The position numbers and the translations under genes were made by a program. This document shows, piece by piece, positions 9,165 to 20,483 of a stretch of DNA of 64,000 nt (position 1 is its first letter; each line of letters opens with the position of its first letter). A model generated the notes under the pieces. That model saw nothing but the letters and a program-made list of their open reading frames with translations, did no database searches and was not told the origin of the DNA. This DNA is from Ostrinia nubilalis. Lineage: Eukaryota; Arthropoda; Insecta; Lepidoptera; Crambidae. The stretch spans positions 2,356,001 through 2,420,000 of the forward strand of contig NC_087092.1 of the NCBI RefSeq assembly GCF_963855985.1, written 5' to 3'.

Positions 9165-10143
9165 TTTTAGACAACATTCGCAACCTATCGGTTTTGATTC
9201 GATGATCTCTCGTACATCTACTGTCACCCTTGCCTTGACATTGTGATATTAGTAACTGGCCACTTTACAGATAATAAAAAAAAAACCAAAAATAACAATT
9301 GAATTAGAACTGTCAAGAAAGTTGAGCATTTTGTCTAGAGGGAGGTGACAAAGGGATAACGATGTTACGTAAGGTCTGTATTACCAAATGAATCTTCATA
9401 TTGAATTCTCTAGAGGTCCATTGAACGGTCCTACTATATTATCGTCTATTTCATTCATAATGTCACCGGTTTTTGGAATACTTTATAATACTGAGTGAGA
9501 TTTAACGCCATTGTGTTTTTATTATTAGTTAAAAGAATTACCACTTTCGCTTCCGTTCCTAAAAAGTTAAACTATTTAACCTATTTACTTTATAAACTAC
9601 TTTTCGGTCACGGTTTGTTATTCTGACTAAAGAAACTTACGTTGTTCGTAAAATAGTGCTGTTAAGACGACGTTATTCGGTAAATCAATAACAAAAACTG
9701 TGATAAAAGAATCTGTTGAATTTAATATTGTTTTGGATGTAAAAAAACTGAGATAGTGACTTAAGATTCTGTAGATAAAATTAGCAGCATTTTGTAGAGC
9801 CTCTATGTGTTAGGCATTGTAGAAAGATAAATAATCTTAACAAAAGCTGACATAACCATAGAGCTATTTATTACAGATTTATTTCAATCGTAGAGCATTA
9901 CATTTCTTCAGAAATTATTCAATCGCATCAAAAAATTCGAATTCAGACAACGACTTATCGACATCTAAATCTCGGTCGTTGCACAACACTACTCCACGGA
10001 AATTCTCGTTGTTCGTATTTTTGTAAAGCCTTGAGTGACAGTACTGACAGTATTCATCGTCGGCTTGATTGACAGCGCCATTTTTGTCGTTTTGTTGTCG
10101 ATGTGACGCGGTTGCGCTAGATTGCTTTCAGTCTAGATAGATC
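9165..10143. other. Unannotated interval
   Basis: A possible distant relative of the split TIR element lies near 9305-9360 (AACTGTCAAG...TTTGTCTAG...CAAAGGGATA). Otherwise nothing supportable was seen. Confidence 0.4.
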
Positions 10144-10440
10144 CAGTGGTTTCTAACTTTTTTTGGCAATCCACCAAGAGACTTAATTAGCCGCAAATAC
10201 CTAAAAAAATGAGTATGTATAAAGGCTTGAAGCTCAGCTACCTAATTTTTTATTTTTGCACAACCACCCGGGCTAGGATGCGAGCAATATGATAAAATCC
10301 TAATGTGATATTTTTACGGTTTTATCATCAATCGATAAGATTTTATCGTGGCTTGCATCCGCATCACAGGTTTGCTATTCTGACAGTCATAGTCCTTCAG
10401 AGACCCGTAGTCCTATGTTGGGAACCACTGGTCTATTTTG
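10144..10440. mobile_element. Old hAT-like MITE remnant
   Basis: It starts CAGTGGTTTCTAAC and ends GTTGGGAACCACTG, an imperfect inverted repeat matching the common CAGTGGTTCCCAAC hAT terminus. No clear 8-bp duplication survives. The inside contains its own inverted blocks around GATAAAATC/GATTTTATC (10290-10350). Confidence 0.5.
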
Positions 10441-10948
10441 TCTAGGTTGAAAGCAAAGGCAAGCATTCTGTGAATGTCTATGTCGCTACAGACATTGTTT
10501 CTTCGAATGCTAGAAGTTGTCTAGCCAATACGCGTTCGGAGAAATATGTAACGGTTTTCATAGAAAATGAATATTCGATTTGCTTGATCAAAGGCATGGT
10601 TATTCAACATTTAATTTTGTTTGTAGAGCGCATGCATATTGTATAGTAGTCATTTTATACACGCTACTCATAATATTATCGTAGTTATAGTAGCTCTATG
10701 AAACAAGCATTTATTAACGTAATACATTTTCTTTAGCGGAAATAAAGAAACGATTAGGAGATGTTTTGGTAAGAATGATAGTGTAATGTCCCTACTCAAG
10801 GTTTTAATTATATCAATTTTAAATATCTGAAAAGGAAAGAATCAACTGACTATTCAATAGAAGTCAGATTCACGACTATAAATTTCCAATAATACAGCTT
10901 TTAGCTGTACCAGGGTAGCACTTTGACTGGGTACCTGGTAATGTAAAA
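10441..10948. other. Unannotated interval
   Basis: No coding frame or repeat boundary recognised before the Helitron at 10949. Confidence 0.4.
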
Positions 10949-11147
10949 TCTATATATATAAAAGAAAGTCGTGTTAGTTACTCCACTTATAACTCAAGAA
11001 CGGCTGAACAGATTTAGCTGAAAATTGTCAGGGAGGTAGTTTAGAGCCAGGAGAAGGACATAGGATACTTTTTATCCCATTCGAAATAAAAAAAAGTCTG
11101 CTTATTTATTGCCATTAAGGCGAAACAAAGTTCGCCGGGTCAGCTAG
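10949..11147 (+). mobile_element. Non-autonomous Helitron (TCTATATATATAAAAGAAAG type)
   Basis: It starts TCTATATATATAAAAGAAAG after A and ends GTTCGCCGGGTCAGCTAG before T. 199 bp, no coding frame. It is a different subfamily from the CGCGGGC-ending copies, although its middle shares the AACGGCTGAACAGATTT block with the fragment near 36190. Confidence 0.75.
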
Positions 11148-11220
11148 TACAGAATATTTAGCATAGCAACAATACTTGCTTTGTGGAATATTCGAGCGAG
11201 TCCGTTCCCTGGGGAGCGGG

Positions 11221-11252
11221 TACAGTTAGCGGCAATATTTACTATCACAACA
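11221..11252. repeat. 32-bp block shared with 13083-13114
   Basis: The block TACAGTTAGCGGCAATATTT and the next 12 bases occur identically at 13083-13114, with related GC-rich sequence (GCGCC(T/C)ACGC...CTGTCGCAA) following both. The two blocks bracket the 11577-12973 element in the same orientation. They are probably the ends of a dispersed repeat. Confidence 0.7.
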
Positions 11253-11576
11253 CGCCGGTTGCGCCTACGCGTTCTGTCGCAATGTTGTGCAAGTGTGAGA
11301 GGTTTTGATACTTTTTCTAAAGTTTTGGTCATTTTAATGTTCTGAATGTTGCAATGGAGGTGAAGGCTTCATTAAGGTAGCTTGAGACAAGGATAATTAA
11401 AAACTAGTACTTATGGCATTTGCACCACAAAATAGTTTAAATTCGACTACTAACTACATTATTGTAAACAACAATTTTATTATTATTATTATCAGGTAGG
11501 TATGTAATAACAAAGTGAGAGTATTCTTTAACATGTACTAGGTAAATACGAAGATAATTTATTCACGGAAGTAACG

Positions 11577-12973
11577 GGGTCATTCCATCGTTTCGGGTGT
11601 TACGTTCGTACACACATATTCAACAATTTCATGTATTTTGAAATAGTATTTTAATAATGTTAGTGCCTTAATCTGTCCGTTTTTAGTTGTTTTATTTAAA
11701 TAATAATGTTTGTACAGCTTAGAATGTAGGATAACGAAAATATGAGTCGAAAAGTGTGCGTTTCGGGCGTTACGAGATTTTGCCTCTATGTTCTGACTGT
11801 TGCTGCATTTACTCGGAATTTAGCGAATTTTCTTAAGGAATCATACCTAAAACTTACAGGACTTCTAAAGTATGAAATTTACAAACCATGTAACATACAA
11901 TCACTGTTAAATAAAACGTTTTACTATTTTTTTATAAATTTTTTCTTTGTTTCGGGTGTTACAGTGGTTCTGTTTCGGGTGTTACGAGTACGAAAATTCA
12001 ACGCGTTTTATCGATAAAATCTGTGTTTTATTAGTCTCTAGGTACTACAAAATAAGGAGTACAACAAATAAACACAAATAGAGCGAATTCTGGTTTAAAA
12101 TTACAAAGCAGTTTTTTTAAAAAAATATACAATGTTCAAGTTTAATTTTTCCTCAGAATATAGCTTTTTCTATTGTTTTTGGCTTTAAATAGCATTACTT
12201 TAATTTCTAATTACGTGTTAATTGGAAATGTCAAACATCGACACTTTTTAGCAATACCTTAATTTTAGTGTTAAGTCGACATTTCAAAAAAGTCTTACAT
12301 TGAGAAATATGACTCCTTTTCCGATGCCAGCGCTAGTGGGAGGTCGAGGGACCCTCACAGTAATACTTTTTGACTTCTCCAAGCAATATGTACACATTAT
12401 CGACATATAAATAAAAATGTAATACCCGAAACGTTTCGGGTGTTACAGTTTTTAATCAAGAAAGAAACATAGTATATTAGTATCATGCTCAGATATTAGT
12501 TAGTATTTGAAATCATTACTACCATGACCTTACTTTTACCAAATATTGTTACCCTAATCCATGTGTAAGGTACAATAATAAAACAAATACCTGTTTTTCT
12601 GTTTCGGGTGTTACATCGCCGACGTAACAAGAAAACACACTTAAAACTTGATGATAATCAATTTTTTTGGGACTATGACGCTATCTACCAATACTATGAT
12701 AAATACCCTCGAATCATATAGTAGCAAAACGTTTCACAGATTGATAGTTTTTTTTAAATCGTATTACCAATAATTAGAGAGAAAATGATCATTCAGACAG
12801 TTGACTTAAGTATAGACTTTGAAGACTAATAACTTAAAAATTACTTGTTTCTTTCAGATTTTTTTTGTTGCACATTATAATTTGGAATGTTTACTTTCAA
12901 AATTCATAAGATTTAATGTGAAAAGAACATATTTAGTTTTTCACCCTCGGTAACATTTGTCATGGAATGACCC
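11577..12973. mobile_element. 1.4-kb TIR element with repeated TTTCGGGTGTTAC motifs
   Basis: The ends are GGGTCATTCCAT and ATGGAATGACCC, a perfect 12-bp inverted repeat, with AACG on both sides (11573-11576 and 12974-12977) as a likely 4-bp target duplication. Inside, TTTCGGGTGTTAC or a one-base variant occurs in direct orientation at 11591, 11761 (GGGCG variant), 11950, 11973, 12434 and 12602, and inverted at 12419-12431. The 12419 and 12434 copies form a near-perfect palindrome. No transposase frame is present; the longest frame (11742-12017) has no known motif. The recurring 13-mer could be a transposase-binding site. A 4-bp duplication is known for several DNA transposon groups, so I give no superfamily. 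Confidence 0.75.
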
Positions 12974-12977
12974 AACG

Positions 12978-13394
12978 ATCAATTTTATAAATACTTTTTG
13001 TTGATCAACCATCAGATCACCATGTTTATTGTCCGAAATAACCGTATTAAGAAGTAATATTATGCTATAGTTTTAGGTTAAGTACAGTTAGCGGCAATAT
13101 TTACTATCACAACAGAGGGTGCGCCCACGCAGCGCTGTCGCAACGCGGACACGTGCGCCAGATCTTGATGCTTGATGACACAGATGATCATAAGCGGAAT
13201 TGGGTTGAGGTTGGGCACGTCCTTTGGACAGTTTGATTATTCGTTATATTAACGTTAATAGAAAACTTACCTACATAACACTGCTCTTGTTTTTTACGTA
13301 CGTAATACGAAAGTAATGCACTAATTTTGTTTCATGCAATAGATACGTTTATTTTAGACAATGTTACATTGGAAAAAATAAGCAAACTCAATTA
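12978..13394. other. Unannotated interval with the second 32-bp block
   Basis: Contains the copy of the 11221 block at 13083-13114 followed by a GC-richer stretch to about 13165. Nothing else was recognised. Confidence 0.4.
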
Positions 13395-14136
13395 TAGCCT
13401 GACCAGGAACATAAAAACCCTGGCATAGAGGCGCGTCAATTGCATTTGATAGTGCAACACTGAGTACAGTCGTACCTGTGTTAAATTAATAGGCTAACTT
13501 TATGTATCAGGATTCAGGATTACGGGCTAATTTGATATTTTCATGAATTAACGAAAAAATATTATTATAGGTAACCTGGTTTAAATAAATTAAATGAAAA
13601 CATCAATCGAGCTAGTAGGATTTATTTTATTATTCATCAATAATCAAATTCAGAACTTGAATATTCAACTGCAATGTCTGCTCATGAACGCTTCAAACTC
13701 GGTACTTCTTTCCCAATTCCATAAAATTCAACACTTAGAAAGTGACAAAAAACTTTAAAATAAGTAATTGAAACAAACCACAGCTAATTTTCATAGTGGA
13801 CTGTACTATACGATAAACATGTCAGTCAATTTGACACCCTTGTCGGAAAAATTATTCAATGAAAATATTGTCCGAACCCTTAGTATTTCTCTTCGACAAA
13901 TACTTAATCACATGGTGAACCACTTTTCTTTCACGACTATAAAAAGATTTTAGCAATTTAATTCACAAAATCAATTGCGCACATTTAAAATAAAGTTTGT
14001 TTACACTTTGACAGCAATAGACTGACATGCAAGGTGACATGTCAATGAAGTTTTCAGTTACTGTTGCCATTAAAAGAAATTAGTACCATTAGTTTTCCGC
14101 AACATGGCGAGGGTTTTTATGTTCCTGGTCAGGCTA
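13395..14136. mobile_element. 742-bp TIR element, TA target
   Basis: The ends read TAGCCTGACCAGGAACATAA inward on both strands and continue AAACCCT(G/C)G(G/C)CAT, a TIR of about 33 bp. TA flanks both ends (13393-13394, 14137-14138), consistent with Tc1/mariner-type insertion. The interior is AT-rich with only short frames (13768-13953 is the longest) and no transposase motif, so it is non-autonomous. Confidence 0.75.
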
Positions 14137-14562
14137 TAAATTGCGGTTTTTTGTAATTTAAATACATAATAGCATTCATTTTCCGTAAATAATTTAGTAT
14201 TTCGGAAAGATACTTTAAAAATAAGTAAGTATGTAGTAAGTGTTATTACAGAGCATAGTAATAAATCTCTTTAAACTGTTAAGTAGTTACTGTTTGTTTC
14301 AAGTAACCCAAGAATTAATTGCGAAAGTATCAAAACTTTTCTGTCGTGCTACAGAATTCGCGCCAGTCAGTCTAGGCAAGCGATTGTTACGTTACTGCCA
14401 TCCATAATATTGTAAACGATTATGTTTCCCGTGGTCTCGTTTCATCATGCCTGAACGGCTGTCGTACCAATCTTTATAATTGAATTATCCACTTATCTTT
14501 ATGTTTTAAAATTATAATTTAGTATAATGATGAAATCTTATCTTTTTCCTATCAAAAATCTG
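14137..14562. other. Unannotated interval
   Basis: No coding frame, boundary or motif recognised. Confidence 0.4.
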
Positions 14563-14630
14563 TGAAACTCCAAACAAAAACACCGGTTATCGTTATAGTT
14601 ACTGTTAAAGTTAGGTGGTGCAACACAGCC
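14563..14630. repeat. Truncated MITE, GGCTGAGTTGCACC family
   Basis: It has AACACCGGTTATCGTTATAG and then AGGTGGTGCAACACAGCC, the right half of the family complete at 35721-35841. The left terminus is missing. Confidence 0.55.
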
Positions 14631-14678
14631 TTCGGGCACAAAATATTATTTTGTGCTTAGGGTCTTAGTAATAATAAG

Positions 14679-14854
14679 AGTAGGCGCACACCGTTGATTT
14701 TTCGTCGGCCGATAGTTTAGTCGGGCAGTTGATCAGTATGGGCATGTATGGGAGTGCGCACACTACGCCGATTCGATTTGGCCGATTCTTCATACAGTTT
14801 AAAATCGGCCACAACTATCGGCCAACTAAAAATCAACGGTGTGCGCCCTACTCT
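14679..14854. mobile_element. MITE with long TIRs (AGAGTAGGCGCACACCGTTG)
   Basis: Both ends read AGAGTAGG(G)CGCACACCGTTGATTTTT inward, and the similarity continues through GGCCGATAGTT. The arms are about 40 bp. A diverged copy lies at about 20108-20265. Confidence 0.7.
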
Positions 14855-15006
14855 AACAATCCAAAATTAATTTTTAGTCACCAGCGAATCAGTTAATGTC
14901 AATGAAACATTCTTTGTAATATTGTTTTCGTGATTCAACATGTTTCTTAACCACTTTCAGTTAAAATGACAATATTTTTCGTGTTTAAAAAATTTTTTGA
15001 ATAAAA

Positions 15007-15231
15007 TCTACACTAATATTATAAAGCTGAAGAGTTTGTTTGTATGTTTGTTTGTTTAGGTACTTGAACGCGCTAATCTCCGGAACTACTGGTCCGATTT
15101 GAAAAATTCTTTCAGTGTTAGGTAGCCCATTTATCTTTACAACATCACGCTACGATCAATAGCAGCAGAGCAATAATGAAAAATGTTGCGAAAACGGATT
15201 TTCACGCGTACGAAGTCGCGGGCACAGCTAG
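15007..15231 (+). mobile_element. Non-autonomous Helitron
   Basis: It starts TCTACACTAATATTATAAAG after A and ends CGGGCACAGCTAG before T. It contains a GTTTGTTT run and ACTACTGGTCCGATTTGAAA, as in the family with 5' end at 50584. There is no coding frame. Confidence 0.78.
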
Positions 15232-15943
15232 TTGATTAATAGATGAAGCAAATGAAACTATACACAGACAAGTATATAATTATGTGTAAAAGTTAGGAAG
15301 AAATTATTTTAGTTGGAAGATAAATAACTTGTTTTGTCGTGACTCTACATTAATCAATTTGTCATCTACGAGTATTGCAATAATAAAATATTATAGGGTA
15401 GTGAGATGTATAAAATTCTCATGAATTGCCTTAATTCTAGAAAGTTTTTTTTAAATAACGAGTTTAAAATGTATTGAAAAGCCAGCACAGACTTGAATTT
15501 AAATGCTTAAAGAATCTAGTTTAAAGCTTCATTTAACGACATCAATTTACTTGTTTTCATAGATAACATCGCTTTGTCGAACAAAACTGTTCATTCATTA
15601 ACAACACAATGCACACCGACTTAATTGCTTCGAACATTGTCAAAGACACTAAGTGATATGATAAAGCCGTTTAAATGTATTGATATGTTATTTAAAAGCA
15701 AAGTGCATGACTGTCGTTTGTGATAACAAAAGTGAAGCGAAAGTTTTTGTTTTGTATAAACAGATATCATATTATTATGTTATATGCTATTGTTAAATGG
15801 TTAAGTCGTACCTATCGAGTTTCTTACTTCACCTTTTCTTTTTTTTTACGAGCCATCTTAAGCCTCTACTCGTATAAATGACTTTCTGATTTTCTTTTTG
15901 AACACTGTTTCAATTCAAAGTAGGTATAATAAATTGGAATCCA
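15232..15943. other. Unannotated interval
   Basis: AT-rich between two Helitrons; no feature recognised. Confidence 0.4.
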
Positions 15944-16158
15944 TCCTACTAATCGTACTAATATTATAAATGCGAAAGTTTGTGTTGATGTCTGGATGTC
16001 TGGATGTTTGTTAGTCTTTCACGCAAAAACTACTGAACGGATTTTGATGAAACTTTACAATATTATTGTTTATAACCCAGAATAACATATAGGTTATAAT
16101 TTATATCGATCTGTGACACACTAAGTTTCACGCGGGTGAAGCCGCGGTCAAAAGCTAG
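15944..16158 (+). mobile_element. Non-autonomous Helitron, close relative of 3991-4209
   Basis: It starts TCCTACTAATCGTACTAATA (a small internal duplication of the start) after A, and ends AAAAGCTAG before T. GCGGGTGAAGCCGCGG provides the 3' hairpin. No coding frame. Confidence 0.8.
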
Positions 16159-16520
16159 TCAATGATATATTTTTAATTTGTGTGTCCTATCGGAGCATCA
16201 AATTCAGGATCTCTGTATTGAGAGAGTGCAATTATCAGGGTGGCGTTTTCGTGTGAGTTTTTGCAGGATCAAAATATAATAATTTTATGTTCGCATCTTA
16301 CCTTATCAACAAACACAGTTAAAATAAGTACTCATGCAAAACGATAAACCATCTCGACTTTTACAATGCCTATGTACTATCTTAAAACTGTTAATAAAAG
16401 AGCTTCTAGGATAGGAAAGAGCGTGATTGGAGCGAAGTGGCATGGCTGGCTGGCGGCGGTCAGAGAGAAATTTTAATCATACGACGGTGTTTTGTTTTAT
16501 TCATTCCACAGATCACTATA
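16159..16520. other. Unannotated interval
   Basis: A GC-rich patch at 16425-16465 (TGGCTGGCTGGCGGCGGTCA) stands out; no function assigned. Confidence 0.4.
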
Positions 16521-16528
16521 TTTATGTA

Positions 16529-17229
16529 TAGGGATATTCCGATACTAATAAATACGAGTAGGTACTCGATACTTTTGATTCGATACCAAGTATTTATTGT
16601 ATCGAATCAATTTTGCGATACATAATCGGTATCGAAACAAAAATACTTGGTATCGAATCGAATCAGCAAAACAACCGAAAACAATAAAAAAAACCGAGAA
16701 CGCATCATACAGAACTGAGAGAGTAAAAACAGTCAGCTAATCAGCTTTAATCGGTTACCGAGTTACCGGTATTCGTCACGTGGCGACGTGAGTGACGCCG
16801 CGTTGTCTCGCGCTGGGCCAGCCGAATTCGACCGACTTCAGCCGAGCCCGAGCCGAAAGCGAGAGAAGGAGACACCCGCACCCGCCCGCAAATCATCTCG
16901 CCATTCCGCCATTGTGAAAGTGTTAAGTGACTATTTACAAGTAATTTTATTAATTGTAATCATCAAATTCATCGGTTTATTCCAATGTTATCATGGCATA
17001 AACCGATAAATAAATAGTTGTTTTCTTCTCAATTTTGTTTAAATTATTGTCCTTCAACGTTCATTGATAGCACCCTCAAAATAATAAAACAAAATAAAAG
17101 TTCCAAAAAGTATCGATATCAGTAAGTATCGATACTTTAGGAGTACTTATTTAAGTAGTATCGAAAAAAGATTTGAGTATTATCGAAATGAGTAGGTATC
17201 GATACTTAGGTGGTATCGGAACATCCCTA
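16529..17229. mobile_element. Non-autonomous hAT element with intact 8-bp target duplication
   Basis: The 17-bp TIRs are TAGGGATATTCCGATAC and, inverted, TAGGGATGTTCCGATAC, one mismatch. The 8-bp duplication TTTATGTA is perfect (16521-16528, 17230-17237), the hallmark of hAT. Both ends carry many TATCGATAC/GGTATCGA words, likely subterminal transposase sites. The centre holds a GC-rich island (about 16785-16915). Its frame 16788-17009 is basic (SPSRKREKETPAPARKSSRH) and not recognisable as transposase. It could be a retained 5' exon or promoter of an internally deleted autonomous element. Confidence 0.85.
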
Positions 17230-17237
17230 TTTATGTA

Positions 17238-17620
17238 TGGACCCAACCGTGACCTATCCGTGGCGTTGGCGGCGGGGCGCCACCATCAATGCCGGATCGC
17301 TGGTTCCAATTTTTGACTATTAAAAACTATAGAGTTAAACGATGGTGGCGCCCCTCTGTCGGTGCATCTGGTGGGACGGTTTCGGTTTGGTTTATGGCAG
17401 GCTATTCAATAATCGTTTTTAATGTCTCGGACACTTTTTACTTTTTTTTTTTGTTTTTTCCTTTCTTCTTAATCTTTGGCAATGGACTCTGCAACACAAA
17501 GATAGTGTTGTGTCGCGACGATTGGATTGGACTTATGGTCATGGCCACCCTGATTTGTCGTAGATTGCATAAATGTTGGTTTTGTTGATTTGTTGTTTTG
17601 TTTTTATTATTTTTTATTTG
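17238..17620. other. Unannotated interval with a 14-bp inverted repeat
   Basis: GGGGCGCCACCATC (17273-17286) and GATGGTGGCGCCCC (about 17341-17354) are inverted copies around a 54-base centre. No other signal. Confidence 0.4.
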
Positions 17621-17925
17621 ATTTTTTATTTGATTTTTTATTTGATTTTTGTGTTTATTTTTTATGGGTACATTTTTGCCGCCCCCTTATTGCGTGTTCC
17701 CGCCGACGGACAGGTACTTTACGGAGTGCTTCTCCTTCGGCGGTAGGGCGCAGCAACGTCAAGGGACCCGCTGAAAATCGGTGTCGAGGCATGCCCATGG
17801 CATGCCTCGACACCGTTTCTTTTTTCACCGTTTTCGCACAATGTTTCTTCTTTATGTAATTTATGTAAATGTGATGTCGCTCTGTTTCGTCAAATAAAAC
17901 ATTTTTTACTTTTACTTTACTTCTC
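17621..17925 (+). repeat. 3'-UTR-like retroposon tail candidate
   Basis: It begins with three tandem copies of a TTTTTTATTTGA unit (17621-17656). Then come a GC-rich block, a perfect hairpin at 17779-17815 (arms CGGTGTCGAGGCATGCC, 3-base loop) and an AATAAAA signal near 17894 followed by a T-rich end. The layout resembles the 3' end of a non-LTR retroposon or transcript. No coding part is visible and the family is not identified. Confidence 0.3.
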
Positions 17926-18365
17926 CTCCATCAAATATACAATGTATAAGTATTATACGAGTACATTCATACACCATACTAAGCCTGGATCCGTTTCACG
18001 CAAACACAACCGCGTTAACTCAGCCTCATTATTTATTTTAACCGAGCAGTTACGGTAGGCGTTGGATTAATAGCCAATAAATAAGTCGTACATGCCAACG
18101 GGAAGTGTATTTCATCGATACTTTATCGATGTCGGGCGTCACGGCTAATGCTATCGATATTTGTAGAGCTGCGCCATTAAGTTTTATAAGAGCAACGCTA
18201 GCACCTCGTGGTGTTACTGTGGTGTTAAGGAATAGGTGTTAATGCTTTAGCCGTTTCAAGTAGACTAGTATTTTTATTAGTTCAAGTACTTATGTAATGG
18301 GTATGTATTTAAACTCCGGTAACTAATCGTATAAGACCAAATAAATTGTAAGTTTCTTTTTTAGC
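17926..18365. other. Unannotated interval
   Basis: Nothing recognised; several TATCGATA words around 18115-18160. Confidence 0.35.
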
Positions 18366-18445
18366 TAGTGTCTCCGTAGGTCAGCGGTCAGAACAGCCTT
18401 TCAAGCGAAAAATCGCGAGTTTAATTCTCATCTAAGGCAGTAAAT
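18366..18445 (+). repeat. tRNA-like SINE head
   Basis: CCGTAGGTCAGCGGTCAGAA resembles an RNA polymerase III A box and GCGAGTTTAATTCTCATC a B box, at tRNA-like spacing, with a tail rich in ACACA and AAATAAAA. The acceptor stem is absent, so this is not a tRNA gene. A related B-box segment (GAGTTCGAAACTCAGTG) is at about 51028-51044 inside the large Helitron. Confidence 0.45.
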
Positions 18446-19159
18446 ATTCATAATAATGACTGTGCGAAGTAATCATGACATAAACACACAAAATAAAAGG
18501 TTTTTTAATGTATTTTATAGAGTCCAGGAACTCGTGGAAAGAGTCGTGGCGTGAACATTTTGTAACATGAAAAAAGAACGTTATAGGCATGCATTATTTT
18601 AATCATACGTCGTAGTTACGCTAAATCCATGTTAGAACAAAAGAACAATGTCCAAAATAGTGACCTACATTTAAAAAGGTCATTTCGTTTGCATTTACAT
18701 ATTTATACCACAGATAAAGTATGCAGCGGAGTGACTAACGTGACCTATACAGATACAGAGGGTAGCGAGCGTAAACATAATTCACAATGACTCTTAATGC
18801 TTGAAGATAGAGTTGGTATTGTTTGTGGTATTATCAAGTACATTGGTCCAACGATGGACCGTGCCAAGTTTGTATTGTTGCTATAATGATCGCAGGTCAG
18901 AGTCAAGGTTCCGATTCATTCACTGGCTTATAAACTTGTCTCATGTGGGTTTGTATGTGAGTATTGATGTGTTTGATTGTTTATCAATTGTTACTTTTCT
19001 CCAAGCATGTCTCCATTCTATTGTTTAGAAGTTTAGATTACCGGTAAAAGCTATTGAAAGCGAACGTGTCTTAGAGAATGTTAACAAGGTACGGTTAACG
19101 GTACGGTACTCGTCTTTATTAATTTAAGTTTTTTAGCCCTTGTTAAGTTCATTTATTTA
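18446..19159. other. Unannotated interval
   Basis: No feature recognised; the short frame at 18801-19028 has no known motif. Confidence 0.4.
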
Positions 19160-19280
19160 GGCTGAGTTGCACACCACCTTATTTTAACCGTAACAACAAC
19201 AATAACCGGTGCTTTTTGTATGGAGTTTGACATATTTTTGACGTTTGTCAAAGTTAAAGTAAGATGGTGCAACTCTCTAA
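19160..19280. mobile_element. MITE, GGCTGAGTTGCACC family
   Basis: It starts GGCTGAGTTGCACACCACCT after TTA and ends near TAAGATGGTGCAACTCTC, with ACCGGTGCTTTTTGTATGGA in the middle. The right terminus is eroded. The best-preserved copy is 35721-35841. Confidence 0.65.
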
Positions 19281-19765
19281 GGAGATTCGAGGGGTTAACG
19301 GAAATATTCGTAATTTGTACAATACACAATTTGATCTCGTCAATGCTTTTGATAGTTGAAAAATTCTACGAGTCTCTACCTTATATTAAAATTTGCAACT
19401 CGAAAATTGAATACTGATTGTGGTTGATCCAAATATTACAATTCAACCAATTAGGTCTCAATTTACGGATCTAAAAACATTTTAATTATTTTATATCAGC
19501 ATAAAACCTCATAGAAAAAAACCTAACTGTTGCTGTTCATTCACAAAAAAATACCATCAAGATTTCCTCACAGACCTGCTCATTGTCTACGGTATAAACC
19601 AAAGACAATGCGTTTGCACAATGTCCTCTTTTTGCGCCGTATGAGCTCAATGAAGTTGCGAAAGTCGATTGTGAGCGGAAACACTTCGGTAGCTCGTTAT
19701 ACGGTTGATCATCGTAATTAATAATTAATTGATCGTTTCATCATCATCAGCTTATTAAGGCACTC
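19281..19765. other. Unannotated interval
   Basis: No feature recognised. Confidence 0.35.
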
Positions 19766-19909
19766 TTTCAAGAGGAGAGCGTATCTTCACCTTAAAGGCG
19801 GGCATCGCACCTGTAACGCCCCTGGGTCTGCGGGTGTCTATGGGCGACGGTAATCACTTACCATCAGGTGATCCGTCTGCTCGTTTGCCTCCTGTCACAT
19901 AAAAAAAAA
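19766..19909 (+). repeat. LINE 3' end (CR1/Jockey-like), A-tailed
   Basis: TTTCAAGAGGAGAGCGTATC through to CCTCCTGTCACATAAAAAAA is nearly identical to 23960-24103, where the upstream RT C-terminal peptide is also present. It ends in an A-rich tail as expected for non-LTR insertion. Confidence 0.7.
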
Positions 19910-19924
19910 CATCGTTCGTCGTTT

Positions 19925-20100
19925 CAGCCAAATGACAGATTCGTCGTTTTAGTCAAATGACGTCCACTGCTAGACAGGCCTTCCCCAAGGATTTCTACAA
20001 CCACCGGTCCTGCGCCGCCCGCATCCAGGCACCTCCAGCGACCCTCACTCGATAGTCAGACCACCTAGTGGCGGGCCTGCCCACACTACGTCTTCAGGCC
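19925..20100 (-). pseudogene. RTE-clade LINE 3' end, decayed
   Basis: Reverse complement of the RTE C-terminal region: TTAGTCAAATGACGTCCACT and then blocks matching the VQQWTS...RWMQAA region, with frame breaks. It directly follows the LINE tail at 19766 in opposite orientation. Confidence 0.6.
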
Positions 20101-20107
20101 CGCAGAT

Positions 20108-20265
20108 TACAGACTTATTATCGGCTGATAGTTAGTTGGGCTGTTAATAATAATCATTGAACATGTATGAAAGTGCGCACATTACGTGTGGTATCGGCCG
20201 ATTCCTCATACTAATTGGAAGGCGAACAAACTATCGGTTACTAAAAACTGTGGGGTGTCTCAGTC
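20108..20265. mobile_element. Diverged copy of the 14679-14854 MITE
   Basis: It shares TATCGGCTGATAGTTAGTTG, GTGCGCACATTACG and GTATCGGCCGATTCCTCATA with that element in the same order; the outer termini have decayed. Confidence 0.5.
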
Positions 20266-20282
20266 TCTATTGATGTTGCAAA

Positions 20283-20340
20283 TCATATTGATCGCTTACC
20301 ATTAGGTGACCTACAGCCTCGTTTTTCTACTTGTATCATC
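20283..20340 (+). repeat. Short LINE-tail-like fragment
   Basis: ATCGCTTACCATTAGGTGAC followed by CTCGTTTTTCTACTTGTATC is similar to the tail motif TCACTTACCATCAGGTGATC...CTCGTTTGCC of the LINE end at 19766. It is the end of a related but different LINE. Confidence 0.4.
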
Positions 20341-20483
20341 ATCATCAGGTCATCAGACTGCACTACACACGGGAACACCTCTGTAATATGCTAGAGGCAA
20401 ATGGCAGGAGCATGACCCTCTCTAATTTGCATATTCGTAAGTCCGGTTAGGGTAGCATGGTGTTCGGTGTAGTATGACCGTGG

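Noticed and set aside
18366..18445. A functional tRNA-Glu-like gene
   Set aside because: A- and B-box-like words are present but there is no matching acceptor stem and the T stem is broken; treated as a SINE head.
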